Notes under the pieces: model-generated
Seen by the model: only the letters and a program-made list of their open reading frames with translations
What the model was told of the DNA's origin: nothing
Database searches by the model: none
Translations under genes and position numbers: made by a program
In this document: in pieces, positions 45,764-54,144 of the stretch
Position numbering within the stretch: position 1 is the stretch's first letter
How the letters are laid out: each line of letters begins with the position of its first letter
Source: Mycobacteroides franklinii
Lineage (GTDB): Bacteria; Actinomycetota; Actinomycetes; Mycobacteriales; Mycobacteriaceae
Length of the DNA stretch: 64,000 bases
Reading direction: 5' to 3'
Assembly: GCF_002013895.1 (NCBI RefSeq)
Contig: NZ_MAFQ01000001.1
Location: 124,001-188,000, forward strand

Positions 45764-46525
45764 GTGAGTTCGACTGGGCAGTTTGAGGGCAAGGTCGCCA
45801 TTGTCACCGGCGCAGCACAGGGCATCGGTGAGGCATACGCGCATGCGCTGGCCCGTGAGGGTGCTGCGGTAGTGGTCGCCGATATCAACGCCGAATTGGG
45901 TGAGGGCGTAGCCAAACAGATAGTCGCCGACGGCGGCAAGGCCATTTTCGCCAGTGTGGATGTCTCCGATCCTGACTCGGCAATTGCCATGGCAGATAAG
46001 ACGGTCGCCGAGCTCGGCGGCATCGATTACTTGGTGAACAACGCCGCGATCTATGGCGGTATGAAGCTGGACCTGCTGCTCTCGGTGCCCTGGGATTACT
46101 ACAAGAAGTTCATGAGCGTGAACCAGGACGGGGCTCTGGCGTGCACGCGGGCGGTCTACAAGCACATCGCCAAACGCGGCGGCGGCGCCATCGTCAACCA
46201 GTCGTCGACGGCGGCGTGGCTGTACTCGGGTTTCTACGGGTTGGCCAAGGTCGGCATCAACGGTCTGACGCAGCAGCTGTCACGGGAGTTGGGTGGTCAG
46301 AAGATCCGCATCAACGCCATCGCGCCGGGGCCCACCGATACCGAGGCCACCCGCGGCACCGTGCCCGAGCAGTTCCGCAGTGAGCTGGTCAAGAACATCC
46401 CGCTCAGCCGCATGGGCACTGTCGACGACATGGTGGGCATGTGCCTATTCCTGCTGTCGGACAAGGCATCGTGGATCACCGGCCAGGTGTTCAACGTCGA
46501 CGGCGGACAGATCATCCGGTCATGA
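45764..46525 (+). CDS. Short-chain dehydrogenase/reductase
   Basis: 253 aa, GTG start with GGAAGGA upstream. TGAAQGIG (15-22), NNAA (about 90-93), catalytic Ser in NQSSTAAW and YGLAK give a complete classical SDR. The Asp after beta-2 (VADINAE) favours NAD. It is the Rv0769 counterpart and overlaps the next gene (ATGA). Substrate likely an alcohol in the same P450-linked pathway. Confidence 0.9.
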   Translation: MSSTGQFEGKVAIVTGAAQGIGEAYAHALAREGAAVVVADINAELGEGVAKQIVADGGKAIFASVDVSDPDSAIAMADKTVAELGGIDYLVNNAAIYGGMKLDLLLSVPWDYYKKFMSVNQDGALACTRAVYKHIAKRGGGAIVNQSSTAAWLYSGFYGLAKVGINGLTQQLSRELGGQKIRINAIAPGPTDTEATRGTVPEQFRSELVKNIPLSRMGTVDDMVGMCLFLLSDKASWITGQVFNVDGGQIIRS

Positions 46526-47373
46526 ACCTGGGATTTATCGGTCTGGGAAACATGGGTGCGCCCATGGCCCGGCGGCTCGTGGACTGGCCCGACGGTCTCA
46601 CGGTCTTCGACCTGCGGGCCGAGGCCATGTTGCCACTGGTCGAGGCAGGCGCCCGGGCGGCGGATAGCCTCGCCGATGTCGCGGACGCCGACCTCATCAG
46701 CGTGACGGTGCTCGATGACGCGCAGGTGCGTGAGGTGGTGGGCGAGCTCGCGCCGAAGGTCAAGCCCGGAACCATCATCGCGATCCACTCCACGATCAGC
46801 GATTCGACCGCGGTCCAGCTCGCGCATGAGCTGGCCTCCCAGCAGATTCACGTTATCGATGCGCCGGTGAGCGGTGGCGCACCCGGCGCACACAAGGGCG
46901 AGCTTGCCACCATGGTGGGCGCCGATGAGCAGACCTTCGCTCGGATCAAGGAGCCCTTCTCCGCGTGGGCATCGTTGGTGATCCACGCCGGAGCCCCGGG
47001 CGCGGGCACCCGAATGAAGCTGGCGCGCAACCTGTTGCATTTTGTGGCGTTCACCGCGGCGGGCGAGGCACAGCGCTTGGCCGAAAGCTGCGGGCTGGAC
47101 ATCACCGACCTGGGCAAGGTGGTACGTCACACGGATGCCATCACCGGAGGGCCGGGCGCCATCATGCTGCGGGACACCACCGAACCGGTGACATCCGAAA
47201 GCTTCTGGTTGCCGATTCTCACCCATGTGCGGGGCCTCGGCGAGAAGGATCTCAGCCTGGCGTTGGCGCTGGGCGAGGAGAAATCGGTGGAACTGCCGCT
47301 GGCGGCGCTGGCGCGAGAACGGTTGGCGGCAAGTCTCGGTGTGCCACACAGTGAAGGAGCAAGCAATGGATGA
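46522..47373 (+). CDS. NAD(P)-dependent beta-hydroxyacid dehydrogenase
   Basis: 283 aa from ATG 46522 (ATGA overlap with the SDR). GLGNMGAPMA NAD-binding motif near residue 7, DAPVSGGAPGA (about 112-122), and the catalytic Lys in MKLARNLLHF, although the usual KxxNN is here KLARN. It belongs to the 3-hydroxyisobutyrate dehydrogenase family and corresponds to Rv0770. Ends 8 bp inside the CMD gene. Confidence 0.88.
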   Translation: MNLGFIGLGNMGAPMARRLVDWPDGLTVFDLRAEAMLPLVEAGARAADSLADVADADLISVTVLDDAQVREVVGELAPKVKPGTIIAIHSTISDSTAVQLAHELASQQIHVIDAPVSGGAPGAHKGELATMVGADEQTFARIKEPFSAWASLVIHAGAPGAGTRMKLARNLLHFVAFTAAGEAQRLAESCGLDITDLGKVVRHTDAITGGPGAIMLRDTTEPVTSESFWLPILTHVRGLGEKDLSLALALGEEKSVELPLAALARERLAASLGVPHSEGASNG

Positions 47374-47749
47374 CGTGCGGCGCCAGGGCCTGGACAAGAT
47401 GAAAGAGGTCTACGGCTGGGATATGCCCGATATCCCAGGCGACTACTTCAAATACACGATCGAGCATCTCTTCGGCACCATCTGGACACGCCCCGAGTTG
47501 TCGATGCGGGATCGCCGGCTGTTGCTTCTCGGTGCGGTGAGTGCTCTGGGGCTTGACGAAATCCTGGAGATCCAGACGGGCGCAGCACTGAGGAACGGTG
47601 AGCTCACCGAGGCCGAGCTGCGTGAGGTCGCCATCTTCATCACGCACTATGTCGGCTGGCCGCTGGGCCAGCGGGTCAACAAGCATGTCGAGGTGGCCGT
47701 GGCACAACAGAATAAAGCCAAGCGCGCGAAGGAATCCTCGGGTGACTAG
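47366..47749 (+). CDS. Carboxymuconolactone decarboxylase-like protein
   Basis: 127 aa from ATG 47366 after GAAGGAGC. The helical CMD fold is indicated by DRRLLLLGAVSALG and ELREVAIFITHYVGWP. It lacks the CxxC of AhpD-type peroxidases, so a peroxidatic role is unlikely; true CMD uses a Glu/His-type site. It matches Rv0771's CMD part. It overlaps both neighbours by 8 bp. Confidence 0.85.
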   Translation: MDDVRRQGLDKMKEVYGWDMPDIPGDYFKYTIEHLFGTIWTRPELSMRDRRLLLLGAVSALGLDEILEIQTGAALRNGELTEAELREVAIFITHYVGWPLGQRVNKHVEVAVAQQNKAKRAKESSGD

Positions 47750-48965
47750 CCGATTTTCCGGGCTGTCGCGGGACCAGTTGGCGACTCTGGTTCCGGAGCT
47801 GCTGCTGATCGGTCAGCTGATCGACCGCTCCGGAATGGCATACTGCATACAGCATTTCGGCCGTGAAGAGATGCTGCAGGTTGCCATCGAGGAATGGGCG
47901 TCATCCAGCCCGATCTACACCCGGCGCATGCAGAAGGCGCTGCGGTTCGAGGGCGACGATGTGATCACCATCTTCAAGGGCATGCAGCTCGATATCGGGG
48001 CGCCGCCGCAGTTCATGGACTTCCGCTATACCGTGCATGACAAGTGGCACGGGGAGTTTCATCTCGACCACTGTGGTGCGCTGCTCGATGTGGAACCGCT
48101 GGGGCCCGACTATGTGACGGGGATGTGCCACGACATCGAGGACCCGACCTTCGATGCGACGGCGTTCGCCACCAACCCGCACGCCCAGGTACGGCCGATT
48201 CACCGGCCCCCGCGCGCCCCGGCCGATCGGCACCCGCACTGTGCGTGGACGGTGACCATCGACGAGTCGTATCCGGCCGTATCGGGCATCCCTGCTTTGG
48301 AAGTCGTCGGCCGATCTGTGGCCGCCGGTTGGGAATTGGACGGTATCGACACATCTGAGGTGGGCGCCTCGGACTACTCCGGGCCGCTGCTATCGGATCT
48401 GAACTTCGGTTCCTTCTCGCATTCTGCGCTGGTGCGGATCGCGGACGAGATTTGTCTGCAGATGCATCTGCTGTTCCTCGGGTTCTCGGTCGCCGTGCGT
48501 AAGAGGGCGTCCGATGCGGAGCTGGCCCGCACCGTCTGCACCCAGCAGCTCATCGGACTCGCCGGTGTCGCAGCGGCGCGGATCAAGCACGCGCTGCAGA
48601 TGCCGGATGGCATCGAAGGGGTCTTGCGAGTGCTGGAACTGCATCCGCTGTTGAGTCCCGTCGGATATGTGAACGCCGAGATCTCCGGCGGACAGCTGCA
48701 TGTGTGGGAGTCGCCCGCACACGAGGATGCGGCCTGGATCTCGCTGTGCGGCCCCTCCGAAGTCAGGCCGTTGCAGGCCATCGCGACGGCGGTCGACCCG
48801 CATATCGGCGTGCAGGTGGCGGGAGATGCAGCGGATTGGGTGGCCTCCTTCGTCGAGCATGAGGGCGAAGACACGCTGCTGCCTGAGGTGATGATCGCCA
48901 ATGTCAGCGGGGGATCGCGGTTCGTCTTCGAGCCGCGCAAGTCGCTACCGCTGACCGTGGTCTGA
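47742..48965 (+). CDS. Conserved hypothetical protein in the aldA operon
   Basis: 407 aa from GTG 47742 with AAGGA eight bases upstream; the frame extends further left through the CMD gene but that part is not coding. No signal or membrane helix. It has notable Cys/His/Asp content in FHLDHCGALLDVEPLGP and MCHDIEDPTFD (about residues 105-145), perhaps a metal or catalytic site. I do not recognise the family. Its 8-bp overlap with CMD and 7-bp gap to the esterase tie it to the TetR-controlled operon. Confidence 0.7.
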   Translation: MTSRFSGLSRDQLATLVPELLLIGQLIDRSGMAYCIQHFGREEMLQVAIEEWASSSPIYTRRMQKALRFEGDDVITIFKGMQLDIGAPPQFMDFRYTVHDKWHGEFHLDHCGALLDVEPLGPDYVTGMCHDIEDPTFDATAFATNPHAQVRPIHRPPRAPADRHPHCAWTVTIDESYPAVSGIPALEVVGRSVAAGWELDGIDTSEVGASDYSGPLLSDLNFGSFSHSALVRIADEICLQMHLLFLGFSVAVRKRASDAELARTVCTQQLIGLAGVAAARIKHALQMPDGIEGVLRVLELHPLLSPVGYVNAEISGGQLHVWESPAHEDAAWISLCGPSEVRPLQAIATAVDPHIGVQVAGDAADWVASFVEHEGEDTLLPEVMIANVSGGSRFVFEPRKSLPLTVV

Positions 48966-48972
48966 GGCGCCG

Positions 48973-50505
48973 ATGACAAAGGGCTCGAAAGACATTGCGC
49001 GGGTTCCGGTGCGGGTGCAGACCGCGAACGGCGTGGTGGAGGGTTTCCGCGATACCGGCGTGCGTGGTTTTCGCGCCATACCGTACGCCGAGCCCCCGGT
49101 GGGTGCGTTGCGTCTGCGCAGCCCGGCGCCCGCGAAGCCCTGGGCTGGGGTGCTGCCCTGCGATTCCTGGAAATCGGCGTCCCCGCAGAAACGTATCTAC
49201 GTACCGCTCTCGATCAACAGGTTCCAGGCGGTCAGCGAGGACTGTCTGACGGTGAACGTCACCGTCCCGGATGAGACCTCCGGGGAGGCTCTGCCGGTGA
49301 TGTTCTACATCCACGGCGGCGCCTATGTTTTGGGCAGTTCCGCGCTGGCCTTATACGACGGCGCCGATCTTGCACGGCGCGGCTGTGTCTTCGTCTCGGT
49401 GAACTATCGGGTGGGGGCCTACGGGGCCATCGACCTGTCTTCGCTGTCGGATGACCGGCACACCATCGACAGCAATCTGTACCTGCGCGATCTGGTGCTG
49501 GCACTGCAGTGGGTGCGCGACAACATAGCGGCCTTCGGCGGAGACCCCAACACCGTCACGATCTTCGGCGAAAGTGCCGGGGCACATTGTGTCCAGATGC
49601 TGGTGACGGTTCCGACGGCTGCCGGGCTGTTCCAGCGCGCGATCTGCCAGAGCACTGCCAGCGGAATGATCCACACCCGGGATGAGGCGGCGGCCACAGC
49701 GCGCCGGCTCGTCGGGTATCTCGGTGTCGACCACCGCGGCTCCGCTGGGGCGGTCATCAATGCCAGGCCGCGTGATCTCGTGCGGGCCACACACCGGCTA
49801 CTCACCGCGAAAACCCGGGAGTCGGCCTTCTCGCTGGGTGTGGGCCCCAGCATCGACGGCGAGGTTGTACCCGATGACCCGATCGCGATGATGGAACGCG
49901 GTGAGGCGCACCGGGTCCCACTCATCATCGGGTACAACGCGGAAGAGGTCCGGTTGTTCAACCGACTGCTGACCCGGGTGATGTCGGTGTCCCGGTTCGA
50001 CGCACGTGCTGTCGCGGGAACTCTCGGTGCCCTCGGCCCGGAGGCCGCGAAGCGGGTGATCAGTTCCTACGAGGGCTATCCGTCCAAGGCTGCTTTAGTG
50101 CGTCTCATGGGGGACGCGATGTTCGGCTCGGAGGCCTGGCGCGTGGCGCAGGCGCACAGCCGGCATGCGTCGGTCTACTTCTACCGGTACGACTACGCGC
50201 CGCGCCCGCTGCGGCGTTTCGGGCCGGGGGCTGCGCACGCGACGGAACTGTTCGCGGTGTTCGGCCTCTTCAAGCGCTGGCCCGCGTTGGCCGGGAAAAG
50301 AGATATGCAGGACGCGTTGGCGCTCACCGAGGACATTCAGAGCCGTTGGCTCGAGTTCTCACGCACGGGCATCCCGGGCACCGAATGGCCGGTCTACAGG
50401 GAGCCGGAGCACGCCGTCATGGTGTTCGACCAGCATCGGCGTATCGACCTGGACCCGCATCGTGTGCAGCGGGAGTTGTGGCGCGATCTCAGCCGCGCAG
50501 CCTGA
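48973..50505 (+). CDS. Type B carboxylesterase (LipT-like)
   Basis: 510 aa. The oxyanion motif YIHGGAY (112-118), FGESAGAHC with nucleophile Ser201 and the catalytic His in AAHATELFAVFG (about 414) are clear; the SEDCLTVNV motif gives the conserved disulfide Cys. No signal peptide, so cytoplasmic. It hydrolyses carboxylic esters and is the last gene of the aldA operon. Confidence 0.9.
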   Translation: MTKGSKDIARVPVRVQTANGVVEGFRDTGVRGFRAIPYAEPPVGALRLRSPAPAKPWAGVLPCDSWKSASPQKRIYVPLSINRFQAVSEDCLTVNVTVPDETSGEALPVMFYIHGGAYVLGSSALALYDGADLARRGCVFVSVNYRVGAYGAIDLSSLSDDRHTIDSNLYLRDLVLALQWVRDNIAAFGGDPNTVTIFGESAGAHCVQMLVTVPTAAGLFQRAICQSTASGMIHTRDEAAATARRLVGYLGVDHRGSAGAVINARPRDLVRATHRLLTAKTRESAFSLGVGPSIDGEVVPDDPIAMMERGEAHRVPLIIGYNAEEVRLFNRLLTRVMSVSRFDARAVAGTLGALGPEAAKRVISSYEGYPSKAALVRLMGDAMFGSEAWRVAQAHSRHASVYFYRYDYAPRPLRRFGPGAAHATELFAVFGLFKRWPALAGKRDMQDALALTEDIQSRWLEFSRTGIPGTEWPVYREPEHAVMVFDQHRRIDLDPHRVQRELWRDLSRAA

Positions 50506-50551
50506 GCGGTCCTCGCGGGAACTTGGCGGGAGACCGCTACGTTGACGGTCA

Positions 50552-51139
50552 ATGCCAGCTGCTCAGGATGAATTCGACCGCCAGCTCGCCCATCTGACCG
50601 AACGTGGATACCCAGTCGACGACTGCGCCCCGGAGCTTCGTACTCGGGTCGCTGATCTCCCCTCGTCCGCCGTCGATCCCGACGATCACGTTCCGTTCGT
50701 TCTCGTCGTCCCGGGAATCAGTTATGAGCAGACCGCACCGCTGATGAGTATCAACGGTCGCAATGGGTTTCACGTCATGGAGGACGGCGACGTCGATGTG
50801 TACCAACCGGCCGTGGAGATCCCGACACGGGCCTACCTACTCTCCGATATCGACACCGGTAGCGAGTTCTGCAACGTGACGCCGGAGCAAGCGGTTCAGG
50901 CCATCACCGCCCGGGGACGCACACCGCTCACCATCGACGAAGGCATCGCGCTGGTGATATCGCGGCCGGACATGTTGCGTAAGAACAAGTGTTTCTCGCT
51001 TGCCGCGTCGCGGGGCAAGGGGCAGCGTGTCCCCGCGATCTGGATATCGGATGGGCGGCCCAAGCTCGGCTGGTGCTGGGATCGCAATCCGCATACCTGG
51101 TTGGGGACGGCTTCGTGCGGGGGCCGGGTTGTCGCGTAG
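50552..51139 (+). CDS. DUF5701 family protein
   Basis: 195 aa. The whole length (FDRQLAHLTERGYP, PGISYEQTAPLM, WCWDRNPHTWLGTASCGGR) fits DUF5701, an actinobacterial family with no known function. It has a C-terminal Trp/Cys-rich patch. TACGTT (50538-50543) is 8 nt before the ATG, so it probably has its own leaderless mRNA rather than belonging to the esterase operon. Confidence 0.78.
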   Translation: MPAAQDEFDRQLAHLTERGYPVDDCAPELRTRVADLPSSAVDPDDHVPFVLVVPGISYEQTAPLMSINGRNGFHVMEDGDVDVYQPAVEIPTRAYLLSDIDTGSEFCNVTPEQAVQAITARGRTPLTIDEGIALVISRPDMLRKNKCFSLAASRGKGQRVPAIWISDGRPKLGWCWDRNPHTWLGTASCGGRVVA

Positions 51140-51206
51140 ATCGCCCCGTGTCGAGCTCGATAGCCAGGGGTGACACGCCGACTTGGCACCTGTCACACTA
51201 TGAGTA

Positions 51207-52604
51207 ATGGTGGCGATGTCGGCACTGGTTTTCGGGCTCAGCTGGTGGCTGGGTCTGTATCTGCTCGCGCGCAACCCCCGCAAGCCCGTCCTGGTCCTGG
51301 CGGCCATCGGACTGATCGGCTACTCCGTCGTCGTCGCGCTCGACGCTATCCGTGTCACGCCCGGTTCCGATGCCGAACTCCTGGGCCGCATCGAGGTATT
51401 CACTGCAATTGTCCCGAGCGTGGCCTGGCTGTTGGTGCTGCTCGAACTCACCAATAGCGGTGATCGGTGGCGTGATCGCGCCGCCATGGCCGTGCCCGGC
51501 GTCGTCCTGGCGGTGGCCCTGCTGGTGGGCGCGTCGCTGGCGGGAACCATCGCGGGCCCGGCGCAGCTCGGCCATTGGATCATGTTCTGTGCCAATGGGA
51601 CCGCCGCCATCGGTGCCGCCATCCTGTTGTTCCGCCGGCGCGCCTCGATACCCGGCTCGGCACGTGGTGTCGTTCTCGTCGCCACCATGTTCTTCACTCT
51701 CGGGGACGCCCAGCTGATCATCCCGCTCGGCATTGTGCCCAGCTGGCTGGCATTGGCCTCAACCGGCTTCGACCTGGTGCTCCTCGGATTGGGCGTCGCG
51801 CTCTGGGACGCCTTCGACGAGGGCCAGGCATTGCGAGGCGACATGCTGCGCTCCTTTGTCGCCTCGATTCTTGTGGGGGCATTGTTCGGTGCTCAGGCCA
51901 TGATCGGCATGGCCGTCGTCGGCCAGTCTGTCGCGTTGGTGGTGCTGTTGTTCACCAGCGTCGGTTTGTCGGTCTGCATCCAGGTCCAATCGGGTCCCTT
52001 CGCCGACTTCCTTGACCGCCTGGCATTCTCGCGGTCTCCGCAGCTGCGCCAGGAACGCTCCGAGCTACGCAACACCGAGGCCGCGTTGCCGCTCAAATCG
52101 GCATCGCCTATCGCGGGAATCGATGATGAGAGCTTCACCCGGCTCACTCGGCGTGCCCTCAGCCATTACGGCGATCTCGCCAAACTCGTGGCCAGCCCGC
52201 TGGCCGCCCTGCCGGTCATCGACGAGCGGCTTACCGATCGCGGCGCCTCGGCGCAGCCCGTCGAACGCGCCAATGAGCTCAGGGCGGTGCTCGCTGAATC
52301 CATCTCGCGGCTCAAACCCCGGGACGACGGGGACTTCGGCACCACCGATCAGTGGCGCTATTACAACGCCCTGTACTTCCCGTACGTCATGGGTGTGCGG
52401 GCGTATGCGCAAGGCGCGACGGCCGCGGGACTGGACCCGGTGTCGCGTCAAGCGTGGCAGTGGCTGGTCACCGAGGTACCGCAGCGTTCTCTGCACAACT
52501 GGCAGAACGCCGCGGCCAAGCTCATTGCCGCGGACCTGCGCGCGCAGAGCGTCCCGGTGCCCAATGGTGTTCGTACCAACGGCTCGTCACCAGTTGCGCG
52601 GTAG
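51207..52604 (+). CDS. Multi-pass membrane protein with C-terminal cytoplasmic domain
   Basis: 465 aa (ATG 51207 or 51216). About eight transmembrane helices fill residues 1-265, resembling the 7TM sensor part of some histidine kinases. A soluble region of about 200 residues follows, starting near SRSPQLRQER and including RALSHYGDLAKLVASPL and WRYYNALYFPYVMG. No kinase or DNA-binding motif is seen. Possibly a membrane-tethered regulator. Its last 18 bp overlap the convergent oxygenase gene. Confidence 0.7.
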   Translation: MVAMSALVFGLSWWLGLYLLARNPRKPVLVLAAIGLIGYSVVVALDAIRVTPGSDAELLGRIEVFTAIVPSVAWLLVLLELTNSGDRWRDRAAMAVPGVVLAVALLVGASLAGTIAGPAQLGHWIMFCANGTAAIGAAILLFRRRASIPGSARGVVLVATMFFTLGDAQLIIPLGIVPSWLALASTGFDLVLLGLGVALWDAFDEGQALRGDMLRSFVASILVGALFGAQAMIGMAVVGQSVALVVLLFTSVGLSVCIQVQSGPFADFLDRLAFSRSPQLRQERSELRNTEAALPLKSASPIAGIDDESFTRLTRRALSHYGDLAKLVASPLAALPVIDERLTDRGASAQPVERANELRAVLAESISRLKPRDDGDFGTTDQWRYYNALYFPYVMGVRAYAQGATAAGLDPVSRQAWQWLVTEVPQRSLHNWQNAAAKLIAADLRAQSVPVPNGVRTNGSSPVAR

Positions 52605-53495
52605 CCGGCCCCGCTCTCGTCGCCATCCGGCATGGCTGCCCGGATGCCATCGCCACGAGGTCGGGATGAAGGGCCACACCAGCGGCACGGCGCCCAACAA
52701 CGCCCGGTAGGCCGTCTCGTCCGCCAGGTTCCACCGGATCCCAAAACGCTTGCGTACCTGGGGTGGAAGGCCGCCGTAGATGGTGAGCCGTAGCGGAGGC
52801 GCCAACGCCATCCGCATCGGGGTGGTGGGTAGCGCGAGTTTGGCGGCGGGCTTCAGGTATGAGGCCACGGGTAGGTAGGGCGACTTGCTCATATCGGGAA
52901 CGGCACGCCCCTCGATGACCTTCATCAGGTAGTCGGCGGCGGGATTGGGGGTGAGCACCTCATCGCAGTAGCGGTCCCACTCCTGTTGGAACGCGGCCCT
53001 ATTCGTCGGCAGCGGCTGCTCGCTCATCGCGTAGCGGCGATACCATTCGACGCCTTCCTGGTAGAGCTGCTCGCGTTCGGCATCGGAGAGTTGATAGCGG
53101 GAGTATCTGTCTATGGTCTGCTCGACCATCACCTGGAACGTCGCGTGGGCCCACCAGAAGGTCGTCGGGTTCAGCGCGTGATATCGGACGCCGTCGGGCT
53201 GGATTCCCTTGATGTCTCGGTGAAAATCACGCACCTTCACCCCGGTACCGGCAGCGGGCTCGTCATAGACGGTGCCGAGGATTGGGGGCAACGATCGGAA
53301 CACTCTGTCGACGGGGTCGGCGAAGAAGTTTGAGTGCTCGATCAGTGCGTAGCCGATGGCCGGATCCATCGTTTGCAGGAGCCCGGCGGTACCGCCGGTG
53401 AGGGCGATCCGCATATCGCCGGCCCAGCGCCATAACAATGAATGACGCCCCAGCTGTGCGCCGGGCGCAATAGAGATGACATCCGCTGTTGTCAT
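52587..53495 (-). CDS. Oxygenase MpaB-like (DUF2236) protein
   Basis: 302 aa from ATG 53495; the frame extends to 53576 without a good start. The family pattern appears as a Trp/His-rich helical protein: YHALNPTTFWWAHATFQV (about 120-137) carries the predicted heme-b-linked His, followed by a YRRYAMSEQPLPTN segment. MpaB-type enzymes and the latex-clearing protein Lcp share this fold. Substrate unknown. Confidence 0.72.
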   Translation of the reverse strand: MTTADVISIAPGAQLGRHSLLWRWAGDMRIALTGGTAGLLQTMDPAIGYALIEHSNFFADPVDRVFRSLPPILGTVYDEPAAGTGVKVRDFHRDIKGIQPDGVRYHALNPTTFWWAHATFQVMVEQTIDRYSRYQLSDAEREQLYQEGVEWYRRYAMSEQPLPTNRAAFQQEWDRYCDEVLTPNPAADYLMKVIEGRAVPDMSKSPYLPVASYLKPAAKLALPTTPMRMALAPPLRLTIYGGLPPQVRKRFGIRWNLADETAYRALLGAVPLVWPFIPTSWRWHPGSHAGWRRERGRLPRNW

Positions 53496-53634
53496 CCTTT
53501 GATGATGGCACACTGTGCGGGCAATTGGCAGAAATTGGCAGTGCCGAATGTCGAGATGGCAGTACATCGGCGGCAACGTAGGGAGCGTTCAGAGTGTCCC
53601 GAACGTCCAGACGGAACTTTCCCAAGGAGTCCCC

Positions 53635-54069
53635 ATGTCCATAGCTTCAGACAACGCCTCGGTACTGCGTACACGATTTGCCCGGCCCGACTCACTGCTG
53701 CGGTTCGGTATCGGCGTGGACGGCATCGCCACCGGGACGGTTGCCGTCGTACTTTTGATCGCGGCAAAGTGGCTCGTCGAGCCGCTCGGCCCATCGCTCG
53801 GATTTCAGATCGTGCATGCCGCCGCCCTCATGGGATACGGCGTGCTGGCCTTCGTATTGAGCCGGGCCGACAGGTCGAAGCTGCCCGCGATCGGCATCGC
53901 GTATATCGCGGGCAATCTGCTGGCCACCGCGATCTATGTGGCGGCAGGCGTCATGAAATGGGTGCCGCTGACCACTGCCGGTGTGACGCTGTGCATCGTA
54001 TTCGGCATCTACACCGCCGTCATGGCGGACATCCAATTCATGGGACTTCGGCGTCTGCGCTCCGCGTAG
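53635..54069 (+). CDS. Hypothetical four-helix membrane protein
   Basis: 144 aa from ATG 53635 with AAGGAG upstream. Four hydrophobic segments (about residues 22-45, 54-73, 80-102, 108-130). No family recognised with confidence. It ends before a strong hairpin that separates it from the convergent choD-like gene. Confidence 0.65.
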   Translation: MSIASDNASVLRTRFARPDSLLRFGIGVDGIATGTVAVVLLIAAKWLVEPLGPSLGFQIVHAAALMGYGVLAFVLSRADRSKLPAIGIAYIAGNLLATAIYVAAGVMKWVPLTTAGVTLCIVFGIYTAVMADIQFMGLRRLRSA

Positions 54070-54103
54070 CCGCCCATATGCTCACCCGATTCCGCGGTGA
54101 GCC

Positions 54104-54137
54104 GGTGCCGGGCCATCTCTCATGGTGGCCCGGCACC
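54104..54137. terminator. Hairpin between convergent genes
   Basis: GGTGCCGGGCCA (54104-54115) pairs perfectly with TGGCCCGGCACC (54126-54137) around a 10-nt loop. It serves the membrane-protein gene and the choD-like gene from either side; U tracts are short. Confidence 0.75.
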
Positions 54138-54144
54138 TTCATGT

